Of a stretch of DNA of 47,481 bases, positions 23,901 to 31,755 are shown piece by piece (position 1 is the stretch's first letter; every line of letters starts with the position of its first letter). The stretch comes from Microcaldota archaeon (GTDB taxonomy: Archaea > Micrarchaeota > Micrarchaeia > Micrarchaeales > Micrarchaeaceae). The notes under the pieces were generated by a model. That model made no database searches and was not told the origin of the DNA. It saw only the letters and a list, made by a program, of their open reading frames with translations. Both the position numbers and the translations under genes were made by a program. Location: positions 1-47,481 of the forward strand of contig JAKAUP010000002.1 of the NCBI GenBank assembly GCA_021817565.1, given 5' to 3'.

Positions 23901-24088
23901 GCGGCTGGTTGGGTATTTGGGGGTGTTGTTTCCTCTGAACCGAAGTCGTTAGTTTCCTCGTTCTCAACATTGCCTTCTATCTTGGTGCCCCCTGTTCCAT
24001 CATTGGGCTGGATCTCCTCATTACCATCGTCCTGAATATGTATGCCTGTAGAAGCATTCTGGTTGCCAGAGTCATCTTGGTCGGCCAT
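20927..24088 (-). CDS. membrane-anchored right-handed beta-helix protein with acidic/Pro-rich N-terminal tail
   Basis: This 1053-residue protein has three parts. Residues 1-140 are low-complexity, first acidic (Asp, Glu, Asn, Gly) and then Pro/Ser/Gln-rich. Next comes a basic KKKSK stop and one transmembrane helix at about 145-167. The remaining 880 residues consist of parallel beta-helix repeats of the NosD/pectate-lyase kind (short turns with N-x-S/T, G-I-x-L/I and N-N-x-I). Four sections open with a CSALNKPGKYYL-like module with paired Cys (for example CGAIVSPGNYFM, CGPLRFSGNYTL), suggesting internal duplication. It is probably a surface protein with the tail in the cytoplasm. ATG 24088 is preferred over TTG 24103 because a TATA-like ctttaatag lies about 23 nt upstream. 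Confidence 0.8.
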   Translation of the reverse strand: MADQDDSGNQNASTGIHIQDDGNEEIQPNDGTGGTKIEGNVENEETNDFGSEETTPPNTQPAAPSTTSSSIPSITSQGASEGTSEGENSNGNIGQPEAENNTVSQSAAPMPTPPLPEQPQISPPPANQTVPSSAQQQQPKKKSKLPFIAIALILVVIVLAVGGSALLKPQKSIQNTTTPTTLNYAQTYKISSCSALNKPGKYYLTSNVVYTSLAGSCMSIQSSNVMLECSNNSIIGSGPYVVGSSYSTGISVQNSTNVSINECHITKFSYGIISKKSSDVKASHDNVSYNVQSNLYLNSTKSSSFINDKFEGIKTNYSSVYLVNGSIGDLIQNDNISDNINGLYINGSTNDSYINNTILKTNTSLKCNLDSGVYGTSTATSNSCVNNYGCSFLSCSSLNVPANISNISLGSRISTCGAIVSPGNYFMSSGINAYYVEPFGAKWSYNIPCITIDAPKVNLFCNNNQIYNATIGISIENSYYDNLSRCNVRNASVAGIQIINSTGVSINGTNISGSPKGLYLVGSDTNQFSRFYIHNNGFGIYLNNSQTETFESGKVLNNSNVDIFANSNSVRDLSNFATNLTCGISDTEWARCSNYINPQLNEFYLNACGPLRFSGNYTLQSNIFSTSSDCFSIDNAKNVTLNCNGHILTNRVLNGPSSAVEITDAKNITVENCATNNFGTSINVSNSLDVSIINNQATGIYQSGGIYLSRSLFSGVVNNRLSNESDFGIYLNDSYYSNVSNNIIKYVKGTGILVNNSQNDSVTDNTGFENHAGMYIEGSSQNNLVGYNNISLSASYDYGCSTSDSGINAELGGINYGSKKSGCLWLAAIIKGQPLSCTSALGPSTYSLQSDYVYPTGTTCFAVYANDTTINCNNHTVIATNGGTFASFLNSHNDGIYNCNLKGFSPAISISKSKVAVLNDVIGSNSTSNDSYAITASASSGLQIRNVSVSSRSGGIYLSNDANGTISNSTVNATAISYYLSNSNFMNVIDSYSAASSGTGWFLTNSTQDNILNSRLYGTVSGLQCSGSSAKTGADVGTGNNYGTVLSCPWATG

Positions 24089-24151
24089 AAAAACATATAT
24101 CAATATCTATTAAAGGCTTAAATCCCTTTTCTTGCAAGAAGAATACACGCT

Positions 24152-24235
24152 GCCTCAGTAGCTCAGTGGTAGAGCGCCTGTCTCGTATATAATCGGGACA
24201 ACAGGAGGTCGGGGGTTCAACTCCCCCTTGGGGCT
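24152..24235 (+). tRNA. tRNA-Thr (anticodon CGT) with 12-nt anticodon-loop intron
   Basis: The acceptor is GCCTCAG/TTGGGGC with G-U pairs, the D-arm GCTC/GAGC, the anticodon stem CCTGT/ACAGG and the T-arm GGGGG-TTCAACT-CCCCC. The discriminator is U73, as in archaeal tRNA-Thr. Nineteen nt sit in the anticodon loop. Removing 24188-24199 leaves CTCGTAA at the canonical 37/38 position. The precursor has a 4-bp central helix CTCG/CGGG (one G-U) and two 3-nt bulges, but almost no inner helix. Spliced length is 72 nt. A TATA-like ttaaat lies about 30 nt upstream. Confidence 0.93.
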
Positions 24236-24305
24236 TAAATCATTTGACTATGGATCTAGTATTATGTACAGGCAGATGGAAGCGGATGCATGTTTGATTA
24301 TAGGA

Positions 24306-24581
24306 TTATTCTAGCCTTTTTATTATGTGGTATCCAAACTGCGTTTTTACTATCCCCGATACCTTCCCTTTTTCAAGCCCGAATGCAGCTTCCTCAAAAG
24401 GCTTTACCATCTCCCCCCTTCCGAAGAATCCTAAATCCCCTCCCCGTCTTCTCGATCCGTCCATCGAAAATTCCTCTGCAAGCTTCGAGAAACTCTCTCC
24501 ATTGTTTATCCTATCAAGTATCTCTTTCGCTGTGGATTCCTTCTCCACAAGTATGTGCGCGCACCTTATTTTTTCAGCCAT
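24306..24581 (-). CDS. parvulin-type peptidyl-prolyl isomerase
   Basis: This 91-residue protein is a single free-standing rotamase domain. CAHILVE is the first catalytic His strand, [28 protein letters not shown] holds the Cys/Asp-region equivalent and substrate pocket, and [10 protein letters not shown] is the second conserved His. It accelerates cis-trans isomerisation at prolines. There is no signal peptide, so it acts in the cytoplasm. It follows the histone gene by 12 nt on the same strand. Confidence 0.95.
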   Translation of the reverse strand: MAEKIRCAHILVEKESTAKEILDRINNGESFSKLAEEFSMDGSRRRGGDLGFFGRGEMVKPFEEAAFGLEKGKVSGIVKTQFGYHIIKRLE

Positions 24582-24593
24582 AAAATAACCCAG

Positions 24594-24791
24594 TCACTTG
24601 AATGCAAGCTCCACATCCGATCCATATACTGTCTTCCTCTTCGCATGTTTGGAGAGATTGACCGATTTCTTTGCAGACTCAAATGCAATCTTATCGACCA
24701 TTGTGGCAAACTCATGTATCGCCTCCTTGCTTATCCTATCTGCTCCTGCATCCTTGAATATGCGTTTTACCGTAGAATCCTTTATGTACAT
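24594..24791 (-). CDS. archaeal histone
   Basis: This 65-residue histone fold lacks tails. It contains VKRIFKDAGADRISKEAIHEFA and the C-terminal helix region AKRKTVYGSDVELAFK, with the conserved R-T-V pattern that contacts DNA. It dimerises and wraps DNA. ATG 24791 (MYIKDSTVK) follows ggtagtgact; a GTG two codons upstream is the alternative. It lies between the parvulin gene and the acetyltransferase gene, all on the minus strand with gaps of 12 and 13 nt. Confidence 0.95.
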   Translation of the reverse strand: MYIKDSTVKRIFKDAGADRISKEAIHEFATMVDKIAFESAKKSVNLSKHAKRKTVYGSDVELAFK

Positions 24792-24804
24792 AGTCACTAC
24801 CTTT

Positions 24805-25575
24805 TTATTCTTCCTTTATGACAACATCGTAATTATAATCCTTTGATGAAATTCCGAAAACCAGATCTGTCCTTGGAATGTCATCTGCGGCCAGATCGAA
24901 AAAATTATCAGTTTTTAGTATAAATCTTTTGTTCCAACTATTTATAACATCTTCCTTGAGGCCCAGTGCTTTTCCTGCCTCATCCGGAGTCGCACCATTT
25001 GAGCACATATCCATGAAACTTGCATATTTTTCTGGATAGCTGGTTGTAAATGAGCTGTATGGTATTTCGCCTTTGATTTCCATACCGCATTTCTTAAGCA
25101 CTGAGATCGAGCCGATGTTTTCCTTATGCGCCCTTGCAGTTATGTAAGAAAGACCCAGATAAGTGAAACCAAAGCCGAGGATCAGCTTTGCTGCATCTGT
25201 TGTGTAACTTTTTCTCCTATGAGCTCTCCCAATCCAGTAACCGATGTCCCCATCTAATTTTTTGTTCATAATGCGTATTTCAATCATTCCTACAAATCTG
25301 CCATCTGGGTCAATTATACACATTGGATACTGCTTCCCTGCATCCATCATTACGATTTCCTTATTTATGAAGTCTATAGCGTCAGCATCCCGGTAAGGGT
25401 ATGGAAACGTGCCCAAAGACGATACGTTTAACGCTATACTTATGTCATTCGCTTCGGTTGCTATGTGCTGCGCGTCTTCTGCCTTCAGGCTTCTTATAGA
25501 GACCCTGGTTTTCGGGCTTCTTACTGTGATTGACTGTACCGGTTTCCCTGTTTTAATACTAAGCATAAAATCCAT
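24805..25575 (-). CDS. GNAT acetyltransferase, RimJ/RimL-like, with C-terminal extension
   Basis: This 256-residue protein has a GNAT core at about 20-180. VSIRSLKAEDAQHIA is the typical RimJ/RimL start, DGRFVGMIEIR is the central strand, GYWIGRAHRRKSYTTDAAKLIL is the acetyl-CoA loop (slightly degenerate R-x-x-G/S-x-x), and HKENIGSISVLKKCGME is the family signature. The last 70 residues extend beyond the fold and are unrecognised. It may acetylate protein N-termini, a ribosomal protein or a small molecule. Adjacency to the histone gene is suggestive, but Lys acetylation of the histone is not shown. Confidence 0.82.
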   Translation of the reverse strand: MDFMLSIKTGKPVQSITVRSPKTRVSIRSLKAEDAQHIATEANDISIALNVSSLGTFPYPYRDADAIDFINKEIVMMDAGKQYPMCIIDPDGRFVGMIEIRIMNKKLDGDIGYWIGRAHRRKSYTTDAAKLILGFGFTYLGLSYITARAHKENIGSISVLKKCGMEIKGEIPYSSFTTSYPEKYASFMDMCSNGATPDEAGKALGLKEDVINSWNKRFILKTDNFFDLAADDIPRTDLVFGISSKDYNYDVVIKEE

Positions 25576-25734
25576 CTTCTTTTTATTCGCTTCGCATTCT
25601 TATCTCTGCACCATAGTATAATAAAGATTTCCGTAAAAGCCTTTTTCAGAAACGTTTTTAATGCTTTTCTACTATTCTAGTGCAGTGTACCTCAGACCTT
25701 GCTTTGTTAGAGGGTATTATTCCGCGGTGAACTG

Positions 25735-25953
25735 TTGAACTCCCCAAAGCTATTGTTAGAACACAAGGTATTGAGCGATAGCGATGCAAAGAACGTATCT
25801 GAGAAATACAATGTACCTCTTACACGATTTCCAAAAATAAGCGCCAAAGATCCGCAGGTTTTGAAGATAGGCGCTGTGCCCGGTCAATTAATAGCCATAA
25901 AGCGGGTCGAGTGGGGCAAGTCTTATACATACTACAGATTAGTAGTTGATTGA
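25735..25953 (+). CDS. rpoH: RNA polymerase subunit H (Rpb5 C-terminal homologue)
   Basis: This 72-residue protein contains the RpoH pattern LLEHKVLSDSDAKNVSEKYNV, FPKISAKDP and KIGAVPGQLIAIKR, ending in TYYRLVVD. It binds the jaw of the polymerase and opens the rpo cluster in the usual archaeal order. The start is TTG at 25735 with ggtga 4 nt upstream; no ATG fits. The 181 bp upstream hold no gene but include T-rich and TATA-like stretches (about 25650-25665) that could be its promoter. Confidence 0.95.
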   Translation: MNSPKLLLEHKVLSDSDAKNVSEKYNVPLTRFPKISAKDPQVLKIGAVPGQLIAIKRVEWGKSYTYYRLVVD

Positions 25954-25960
25954 TGGTGTT

Positions 25961-27424
25961 ATGGAAAACAGAAACGATATAATAAGGGCCTATTTGGAAT
26001 CAAACCCGCTGTCGCAACAGCAGATAGACAGCTACAATCGTTTTGTAGGAAGCACCATCCACAAGATTGTTGAAAGCATGAGCGTGATAGAGCCGAACAT
26101 AAAGGGCTACTCGATTAAGCTCAGCGGACTCAGGTTCGCGCCGCCGATGGTGGTTGAATCTGACGGCACCTCAAAAAGGATAATGCCACATGAAGCTGTC
26201 GCAAGAAATCTGAACTATTCCGCCCTTATATATGCCACTTATACGCCGATGATAAGCGGGATACCAAAACTTGACGATGTAAAGGAGACAGTAATTGGAG
26301 AACTGCCAGTAATGGCAAGAAGCAGTTTATGCTACACCAGGAACATGACAAAGAGCCAGCTCATACAGGAACATGAAGATCCTTACGACCCTGGGGGTTA
26401 TTTCATAATAAAGGGAACGGAGCGCGTGCTTGTGGGAATAGAAGACATAGCACCCAACAGGATGATAAATGCGACAGACAAAAAAGGCTCTGCTGTTACA
26501 AGCGTAACATCCACAACTCTCAGTTTCAGGGCAAAGTGCAGCGTTACGCGCGACAAGTATGGCATGTACACTGTGCTCTTCCCCACAATAACAAAGGGCG
26601 TTGGCATAATACTCCTGCTTAGGGCGCTCGGCATGGACACTGCCGACATTATAAAGCATATCTCAAACAACGATGCGAAGAACGATATGCTGCTAAATAT
26701 AGAATCCTCGGATGAAAGAGATATACCGAACAAGGACATACTTGTACATCTTGGAAGAATTTCTGCGCCGAACCAGGCTCCGACTTACCAGATAAAGAGG
26801 GCTGAGTCGCAGCTTGACATGTATATACTCCCGCACCTCGGTGTCTCGAAGGATGACAGGGCGGCAAAGGCGGAATACCTCATAAAGATGGCAGAAAGGT
26901 CGTCTTTGCAGGCTTATGGATACATAAGGAAGGATGACAAGGACAGCTACGCAAACAAGAGGGTAAAGCTCGCAGGGGACCTGCTCGAGGAACTCTTTAC
27001 TTCAGCATTCAAGGCGCTTGTAAAGGACATCAGCTACAGGGTAGAAAGGTCGAATGCGAGGGGACGCAGGATGACAATGCACACAAACATCAATCCCGAT
27101 ACACTTAAGGATAGGATACTTTATGCGATGGGGACAGGATCTTGGCCGACCGGACAGACGGGCGTATCCGAAGTGCTGGACAGGTCAAACTTCTCAAGCA
27201 GCCTGGCGCATATTAGAAGGGTAAAGTCTACGCTTGCGAAGAAGCACCCGAACTACCCAGCAAGAGACGTGCATGGAACTACGATAGGAAAGATATGCCC
27301 AACCGAAACTCCTGAAGGAACTGCGGTAGGTCTTACCAAGTACCTGGCACTCATGGCAAAGGTGACTATAGGGGCTGATGAGAGTCAGATCGTTGAGAGC
27401 ATCAAAAAGCTCGATGTGGTATGA
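25961..27424 (+). CDS. rpoB2: RNA polymerase subunit B'' (N-terminal half of beta/Rpb2)
   Basis: This 487-residue protein carries the protrusion and lobe regions of the second-largest subunit, for example PYDPGGYFIIKGTERVLV and, at the end, GKICPTETPEG (the fork-loop region). The Rpb2 homologue is split here, as in most Euryarchaeota, and the other half is the next gene. ATG 25961 follows gatggtgtt; a TTG at 25946 overlapping the rpoH stop is less likely. The gap to rpoH is 7 nt. Confidence 0.96.
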   Translation: MENRNDIIRAYLESNPLSQQQIDSYNRFVGSTIHKIVESMSVIEPNIKGYSIKLSGLRFAPPMVVESDGTSKRIMPHEAVARNLNYSALIYATYTPMISGIPKLDDVKETVIGELPVMARSSLCYTRNMTKSQLIQEHEDPYDPGGYFIIKGTERVLVGIEDIAPNRMINATDKKGSAVTSVTSTTLSFRAKCSVTRDKYGMYTVLFPTITKGVGIILLLRALGMDTADIIKHISNNDAKNDMLLNIESSDERDIPNKDILVHLGRISAPNQAPTYQIKRAESQLDMYILPHLGVSKDDRAAKAEYLIKMAERSSLQAYGYIRKDDKDSYANKRVKLAGDLLEELFTSAFKALVKDISYRVERSNARGRRMTMHTNINPDTLKDRILYAMGTGSWPTGQTGVSEVLDRSNFSSSLAHIRRVKSTLAKKHPNYPARDVHGTTIGKICPTETPEGTAVGLTKYLALMAKVTIGADESQIVESIKKLDVV

Positions 27425-27433
27425 GGTTTTTTT

Positions 27434-29266
27434 ATGGCTAAAGATACTAATACTTGCGCCGTTTTCCTTGATGGGAAGCACATAGCTGACGTTAAGGATG
27501 GGACAGCTTTCGCAGAAGAGATAAGGAAGAACAGAAGGAAGGGACTCATATCCGGAGAGGTGAATGTTGCCTACATAAAGAAGTTGGGAGAGGTGCACAT
27601 CAACGCAGACAAGGGAAGGGTCAGGAAGCCTTATGTAGTGGTAGAGAACGGGAAGAGCAAGCTTGATCAGGAACTTATGGAGAGGATAAGCAAGAAGGAA
27701 ATCGATTTTAATTATCTGGTTAGGAGAGGCGTTATAGAATACCTGGATGTGGAAGAGGAGGAGAACATACTTGCGGCAATGTACGAGTCTGAGATAACCC
27801 CAAAGACCACGCACATGGAGGTGCATCCAGCAATCATGTTCGGACTGACAGTAAACAGCGGAGTATTTCCGGAGTTTAACAGCGTAGGCAAACACCCTCT
27901 AGCATGGCAGCTCATGAAGCAGGCACAGGGATTGCCATCAATGAATTTCCAAAACAGGTTCAGCGCAAGATCGTACTTGCTACACTACCCGCAGAGGCCG
28001 CTCATCGACAGCGAGACATACAGGGCTGCAAACCTTTCTATGCATGCAAACGGGCAGAACTTCATAGTTGCAGTTTCAACTTACTTGGGATACAACATGT
28101 CCGATGCAGTAGTGGTAAACAAGGCTGCACTTGAGAGAGGGCTGGGAAGAAGCACCTTCTTCAAGACATACTCAGACGAGGAAAGGAGGTATCCGGGAGG
28201 GCAGCAGGACAGATTCGTTGTTCCGACTCCGACAGTAGAAGGATATGAGGGAGAACAGGCATACACAAAGCTTGGAGATGACGGAATAGTGGAAGAGGAG
28301 ATGGAAGTCAACGAGGGAGACGTGATTATAGGCAAGATATCACCGCCGAGATTCCTTGAGGAGCAGACCGCCTTCGGTGCAGGAATAGACAGGAGCAGGG
28401 ACAACTCCACAAAGCTCAAGGCAGGGGAATCTGGTGTGGTTGACAATGTGATGGTAACTGAGACATCTGGAGCCACAAAGATCGTCAAGGTTGTAGTAAG
28501 GAGCAATATGGTGCCGGAACTTGGAGATAAGGTTGGTTCAAGGCATGCACAGAAGGGAGTGATAGGCGCGATAGTGCCGCAGGAGGACATGCCGTTCACA
28601 AAGGATGGAATTGTGCCGGATCTGCTGCTCAGCCCTATGGGTTTGCCGAACAGAATGACCTTCGGACATATACTCGAGATGCTTGGGGCGAAAGCTGCCG
28701 TAGTAAAGGGAGAGATACAGGATGGGACGCCATTCGCAAGGAGAGGGAATGCGCTTATAGAGGAATACGGAAACATATTGGAGAAGGCAGGATTTGACAG
28801 GAATGGGAATGATTACCTTTATGACGGAAAGACCGGAAAGAAGTTTGCGGCATCGATATTCATGGGACCCGTATATTATTACAGGCTTTACCAGATGACA
28901 AAGCTGAAGCTACAGGTAAGAAGCAGAGGGCCCGTACAGATACTTACGCGCCAGCCTACAGAAGGAAAGCCGAGAAGCGGAGGAATAAGGCTGGAAGAGA
29001 TGGCCAGGGACGCGCTGGTGGGGCACGGAGCCTCGCTCGTATTGAAGGACCGTATGCTTGAACAGAGCGACAAGGACAATGTATGGATTTGCAGAGAGTG
29101 CGGAGACATGGGCTATTTCGACCACATAAAGAACATGCCGGTATGCCAGATGTGCGGACCTGGTTCGAAGCTGGAAAGCGTAGAGATAAGCTATGCATTC
29201 AAGGTGCTGCTCGACGAGCTTAAGTCGATGCACATGCTTACGAAGATAAGATTGAAGAACGACTGA
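27434..29266 (+). CDS. rpoB1: RNA polymerase subunit B' (C-terminal half of beta/Rpb2)
   Basis: This 610-residue protein has YNMSDAVVVNK and GDKVGSRHAQKGV, which line the active centre and hybrid-binding site. MTFGHILEMLGAKAA and RGPVQILTRQPTEGK are the switch and hybrid-binding motifs near the C-terminus. It ends in a zinc ribbon with CxxC...CxxC (CRECG, CQMCG). It completes the split beta subunit. It starts 9 nt after rpoB'' with gaggttttttt before the ATG. No intein is visible. Confidence 0.97.
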   Translation: MAKDTNTCAVFLDGKHIADVKDGTAFAEEIRKNRRKGLISGEVNVAYIKKLGEVHINADKGRVRKPYVVVENGKSKLDQELMERISKKEIDFNYLVRRGVIEYLDVEEEENILAAMYESEITPKTTHMEVHPAIMFGLTVNSGVFPEFNSVGKHPLAWQLMKQAQGLPSMNFQNRFSARSYLLHYPQRPLIDSETYRAANLSMHANGQNFIVAVSTYLGYNMSDAVVVNKAALERGLGRSTFFKTYSDEERRYPGGQQDRFVVPTPTVEGYEGEQAYTKLGDDGIVEEEMEVNEGDVIIGKISPPRFLEEQTAFGAGIDRSRDNSTKLKAGESGVVDNVMVTETSGATKIVKVVVRSNMVPELGDKVGSRHAQKGVIGAIVPQEDMPFTKDGIVPDLLLSPMGLPNRMTFGHILEMLGAKAAVVKGEIQDGTPFARRGNALIEEYGNILEKAGFDRNGNDYLYDGKTGKKFAASIFMGPVYYYRLYQMTKLKLQVRSRGPVQILTRQPTEGKPRSGGIRLEEMARDALVGHGASLVLKDRMLEQSDKDNVWICRECGDMGYFDHIKNMPVCQMCGPGSKLESVEISYAFKVLLDELKSMHMLTKIRLKND

Positions 29267-29275
29267 GTGATATAG

Positions 29276-31744
29276 ATGTATGCTGAATCCATAGATAGCA
29301 TAAGGTTCACGGTTATAAGCCCGGAGGCCATAAAGAAGATCAGCGTAGCGAAGCTGGTCGTACCTGACACATACAACGAGGATGGATATCCGATAGACGG
29401 TGGACTGATAGACCAGAGGCTCGGGGTCATAGATCCGGGACTCAGATGCAAGACCTGCGGAGGAAGGGCAAAGAGCTGCATGGGGCACTTCGGCCACATA
29501 GAGCTCATAAGACCGGTAGTTCATCCGGAATTCGCAAGATTGGTGTTCATGATAATGCAGTCTACGTGCGACAGCTGCTACAGGGTTTTGGTAAGCGAAA
29601 AGGACATAGACGTGCTTAAGAATGGGGAAGAGGAGCAGACGGCAAGCATGTCAAAGCTGAAGAGCGTGAAGAAATGCCCGCACTGTGGAGCAAAGCAGAA
29701 GAAGATTAAGTTTGAGAGACCGACCTTCTTCTACCTTGAGGGAGAAAGGCTGAAACCTGACAGCATAAGGGATTGGGTAAGCAAGATAAGCAACGAGGAT
29801 CTTGCAATAATAGGCATAGACGGAAATGAGGTAAGGCCGGAATGGGCGATATTAAGCGTGCTGCTTGTGCCGCCCGTGAATGTTCGCCCATCGATAACGC
29901 TGGAGAATGGAGACAGGAGCGAGGACGACCTGACGCACAAGCTGGTAGAGATCATGAGGATAAACCATAGGCTGGCGCAGGACATAGACGCAGGAGCTCC
30001 GCAGATAATCATAGACGATCTATGGGAGCTGCTCCAGTATCATCTTACAACATACTTCAACAATGAGACTCCTGGAGTGCCGGTAGCAAGGCACAGGAGC
30101 ACACGGCCGCTCAAGACGCTCGCGCACAGGCTGAAAGGCAAGGAGGGAAGACTGAGGTACAACCTAAGCGGAAAGAGAGTAAACTTCACTGCCAGAACCG
30201 TAATATGCGGAGATCCAAACCTGAGCATAAATGAGGTTGGGGTAGCGCAGACAATAGCGGAGAGGCTCACCACGCCGATGCACGTGACGCATTGGAACAT
30301 AGAGAAGGCGAAGGAACTGATAGAGAGAAGGGAGTACCCGATGGCTGTGAACGTGATAACGAGCGAGGGATTAAGGAAGAGGGTAAACGAGTCAAACAGG
30401 ATTGAGCTTATATCCTCAATTTCGCCAGGGTGGATAGTCGAGAGGCAGCTCATGAACAACGATTTCGCACTTTTCAACAGGCAGCCGACGCTCCACAAGA
30501 TGTCGATAATGGCGCACAGGATAAGGGTCTTGCCGGGAAAGACGATGAGGATATCGGTAAATGCGACGACCCCTTACAACGCTGACTTCGACGGGGACGA
30601 GATGAACCTGCACATACCGCAGTCGATAGAGGCGATAGCTGAGGCAAGATACATGATGAAGCCTACTGACGTGATACTTACCCCGAGAGACGGATCGCCG
30701 GTCATGTACATAGATGAAGAGGGCATAGTGGGGGCATATTTCCTGACCTCTAGCAACACATACTTCGAGAAGGATGAGGCATGCTCGATACTTGCGGATG
30801 TCGGGATAACAGAGCTGCCGGAGCCGGAGAAGGACGGACGCTACTCTGGAAAGAGTATATTCTCCATGCTCCTACCAAAAGGAATGAACTATGAGGAGGG
30901 CGAAGGTGGAGCAGTAGTAATAAAGGATGGAAAACTGGTTGAGGGATTCATAAGGAAGCAGACGATAGGGAGCGGAAAAGGACTGTTGCTCAAGAAGATA
31001 TATGTTGATTATGGCGGAGAGGCGGTTGCGGATTTCATATACAAGCTTACAAGGATCACATATAGAGTAGTATACTCGAAGGGCTTCACCATAGGAGTAA
31101 AGGACTACCTCACAAACCAGAACATAGAAAAGGAGAGCTCAAAGATAGTTGAGGAGACAAGGGAGAAGGCAAGAAAGATACTTGAAAGCTACAAGACCGG
31201 GAAGATGGAGGTATTGCCTGGATACAACAGGAGGGAAACTTATGAAATGCTTGTGCACGCCACTACCGGAAGTGCGAGAGGAACCGGGGTAAAGTACATC
31301 GAGAGGACGTTTGGAACCGACAATATGGCCTTCCTCATCCCTACGCTGGGAGCAAGAGGAGGCATACAGAACCTTGTGCAAGGGCTGATGTTCCTAGGAC
31401 AGCAATCGGTGAGGGGAAACAGGATAACTAGAGGATACAGCGGAAGGGTGATACCGTACTTCAAGAGGAATGATAAGAGCCCTGAGGCAAAGGGTTTCAT
31501 AGCCTCCTCGTTTATGAACGGGCTTGAGCCGAAGGAGTTCTACCTGCATGCGATGGGAGCAAGGGACTCAACGATGGGTAAGGCGCTGGTAACCGCTGTA
31601 AGCGGATACCTGATGAGAAGGCTGATACATGCGCTGCAAGACCTGTATGTTGAGGACGACATGAGCGTAAGGAATGCTGCAGGAGACATCATACAGCCGA
31701 TATACGGATCTGATGGTATTGATACCATATATGAAACATTGTAA
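29276..31744 (+). CDS. rpoA1: RNA polymerase subunit A' (N-terminal part of beta'/Rpb1)
   Basis: This 822-residue catalytic subunit has clamp zinc motifs (CKTCGGRAKSCMGHFGHIE, CPHCG) and a rudder/lid region. It has the metal-binding motif NADFDGDEMN, with three Asp residues for the catalytic Mg ions, and ends at the usual A'/A'' split. Length is slightly below the typical 870-880. It lies 9 nt after rpoB' in the same operon. Confidence 0.97.
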   Translation: MYAESIDSIRFTVISPEAIKKISVAKLVVPDTYNEDGYPIDGGLIDQRLGVIDPGLRCKTCGGRAKSCMGHFGHIELIRPVVHPEFARLVFMIMQSTCDSCYRVLVSEKDIDVLKNGEEEQTASMSKLKSVKKCPHCGAKQKKIKFERPTFFYLEGERLKPDSIRDWVSKISNEDLAIIGIDGNEVRPEWAILSVLLVPPVNVRPSITLENGDRSEDDLTHKLVEIMRINHRLAQDIDAGAPQIIIDDLWELLQYHLTTYFNNETPGVPVARHRSTRPLKTLAHRLKGKEGRLRYNLSGKRVNFTARTVICGDPNLSINEVGVAQTIAERLTTPMHVTHWNIEKAKELIERREYPMAVNVITSEGLRKRVNESNRIELISSISPGWIVERQLMNNDFALFNRQPTLHKMSIMAHRIRVLPGKTMRISVNATTPYNADFDGDEMNLHIPQSIEAIAEARYMMKPTDVILTPRDGSPVMYIDEEGIVGAYFLTSSNTYFEKDEACSILADVGITELPEPEKDGRYSGKSIFSMLLPKGMNYEEGEGGAVVIKDGKLVEGFIRKQTIGSGKGLLLKKIYVDYGGEAVADFIYKLTRITYRVVYSKGFTIGVKDYLTNQNIEKESSKIVEETREKARKILESYKTGKMEVLPGYNRRETYEMLVHATTGSARGTGVKYIERTFGTDNMAFLIPTLGARGGIQNLVQGLMFLGQQSVRGNRITRGYSGRVIPYFKRNDKSPEAKGFIASSFMNGLEPKEFYLHAMGARDSTMGKALVTAVSGYLMRRLIHALQDLYVEDDMSVRNAAGDIIQPIYGSDGIDTIYETL

Positions 31745-31755
31745 TCTGTGAGATC

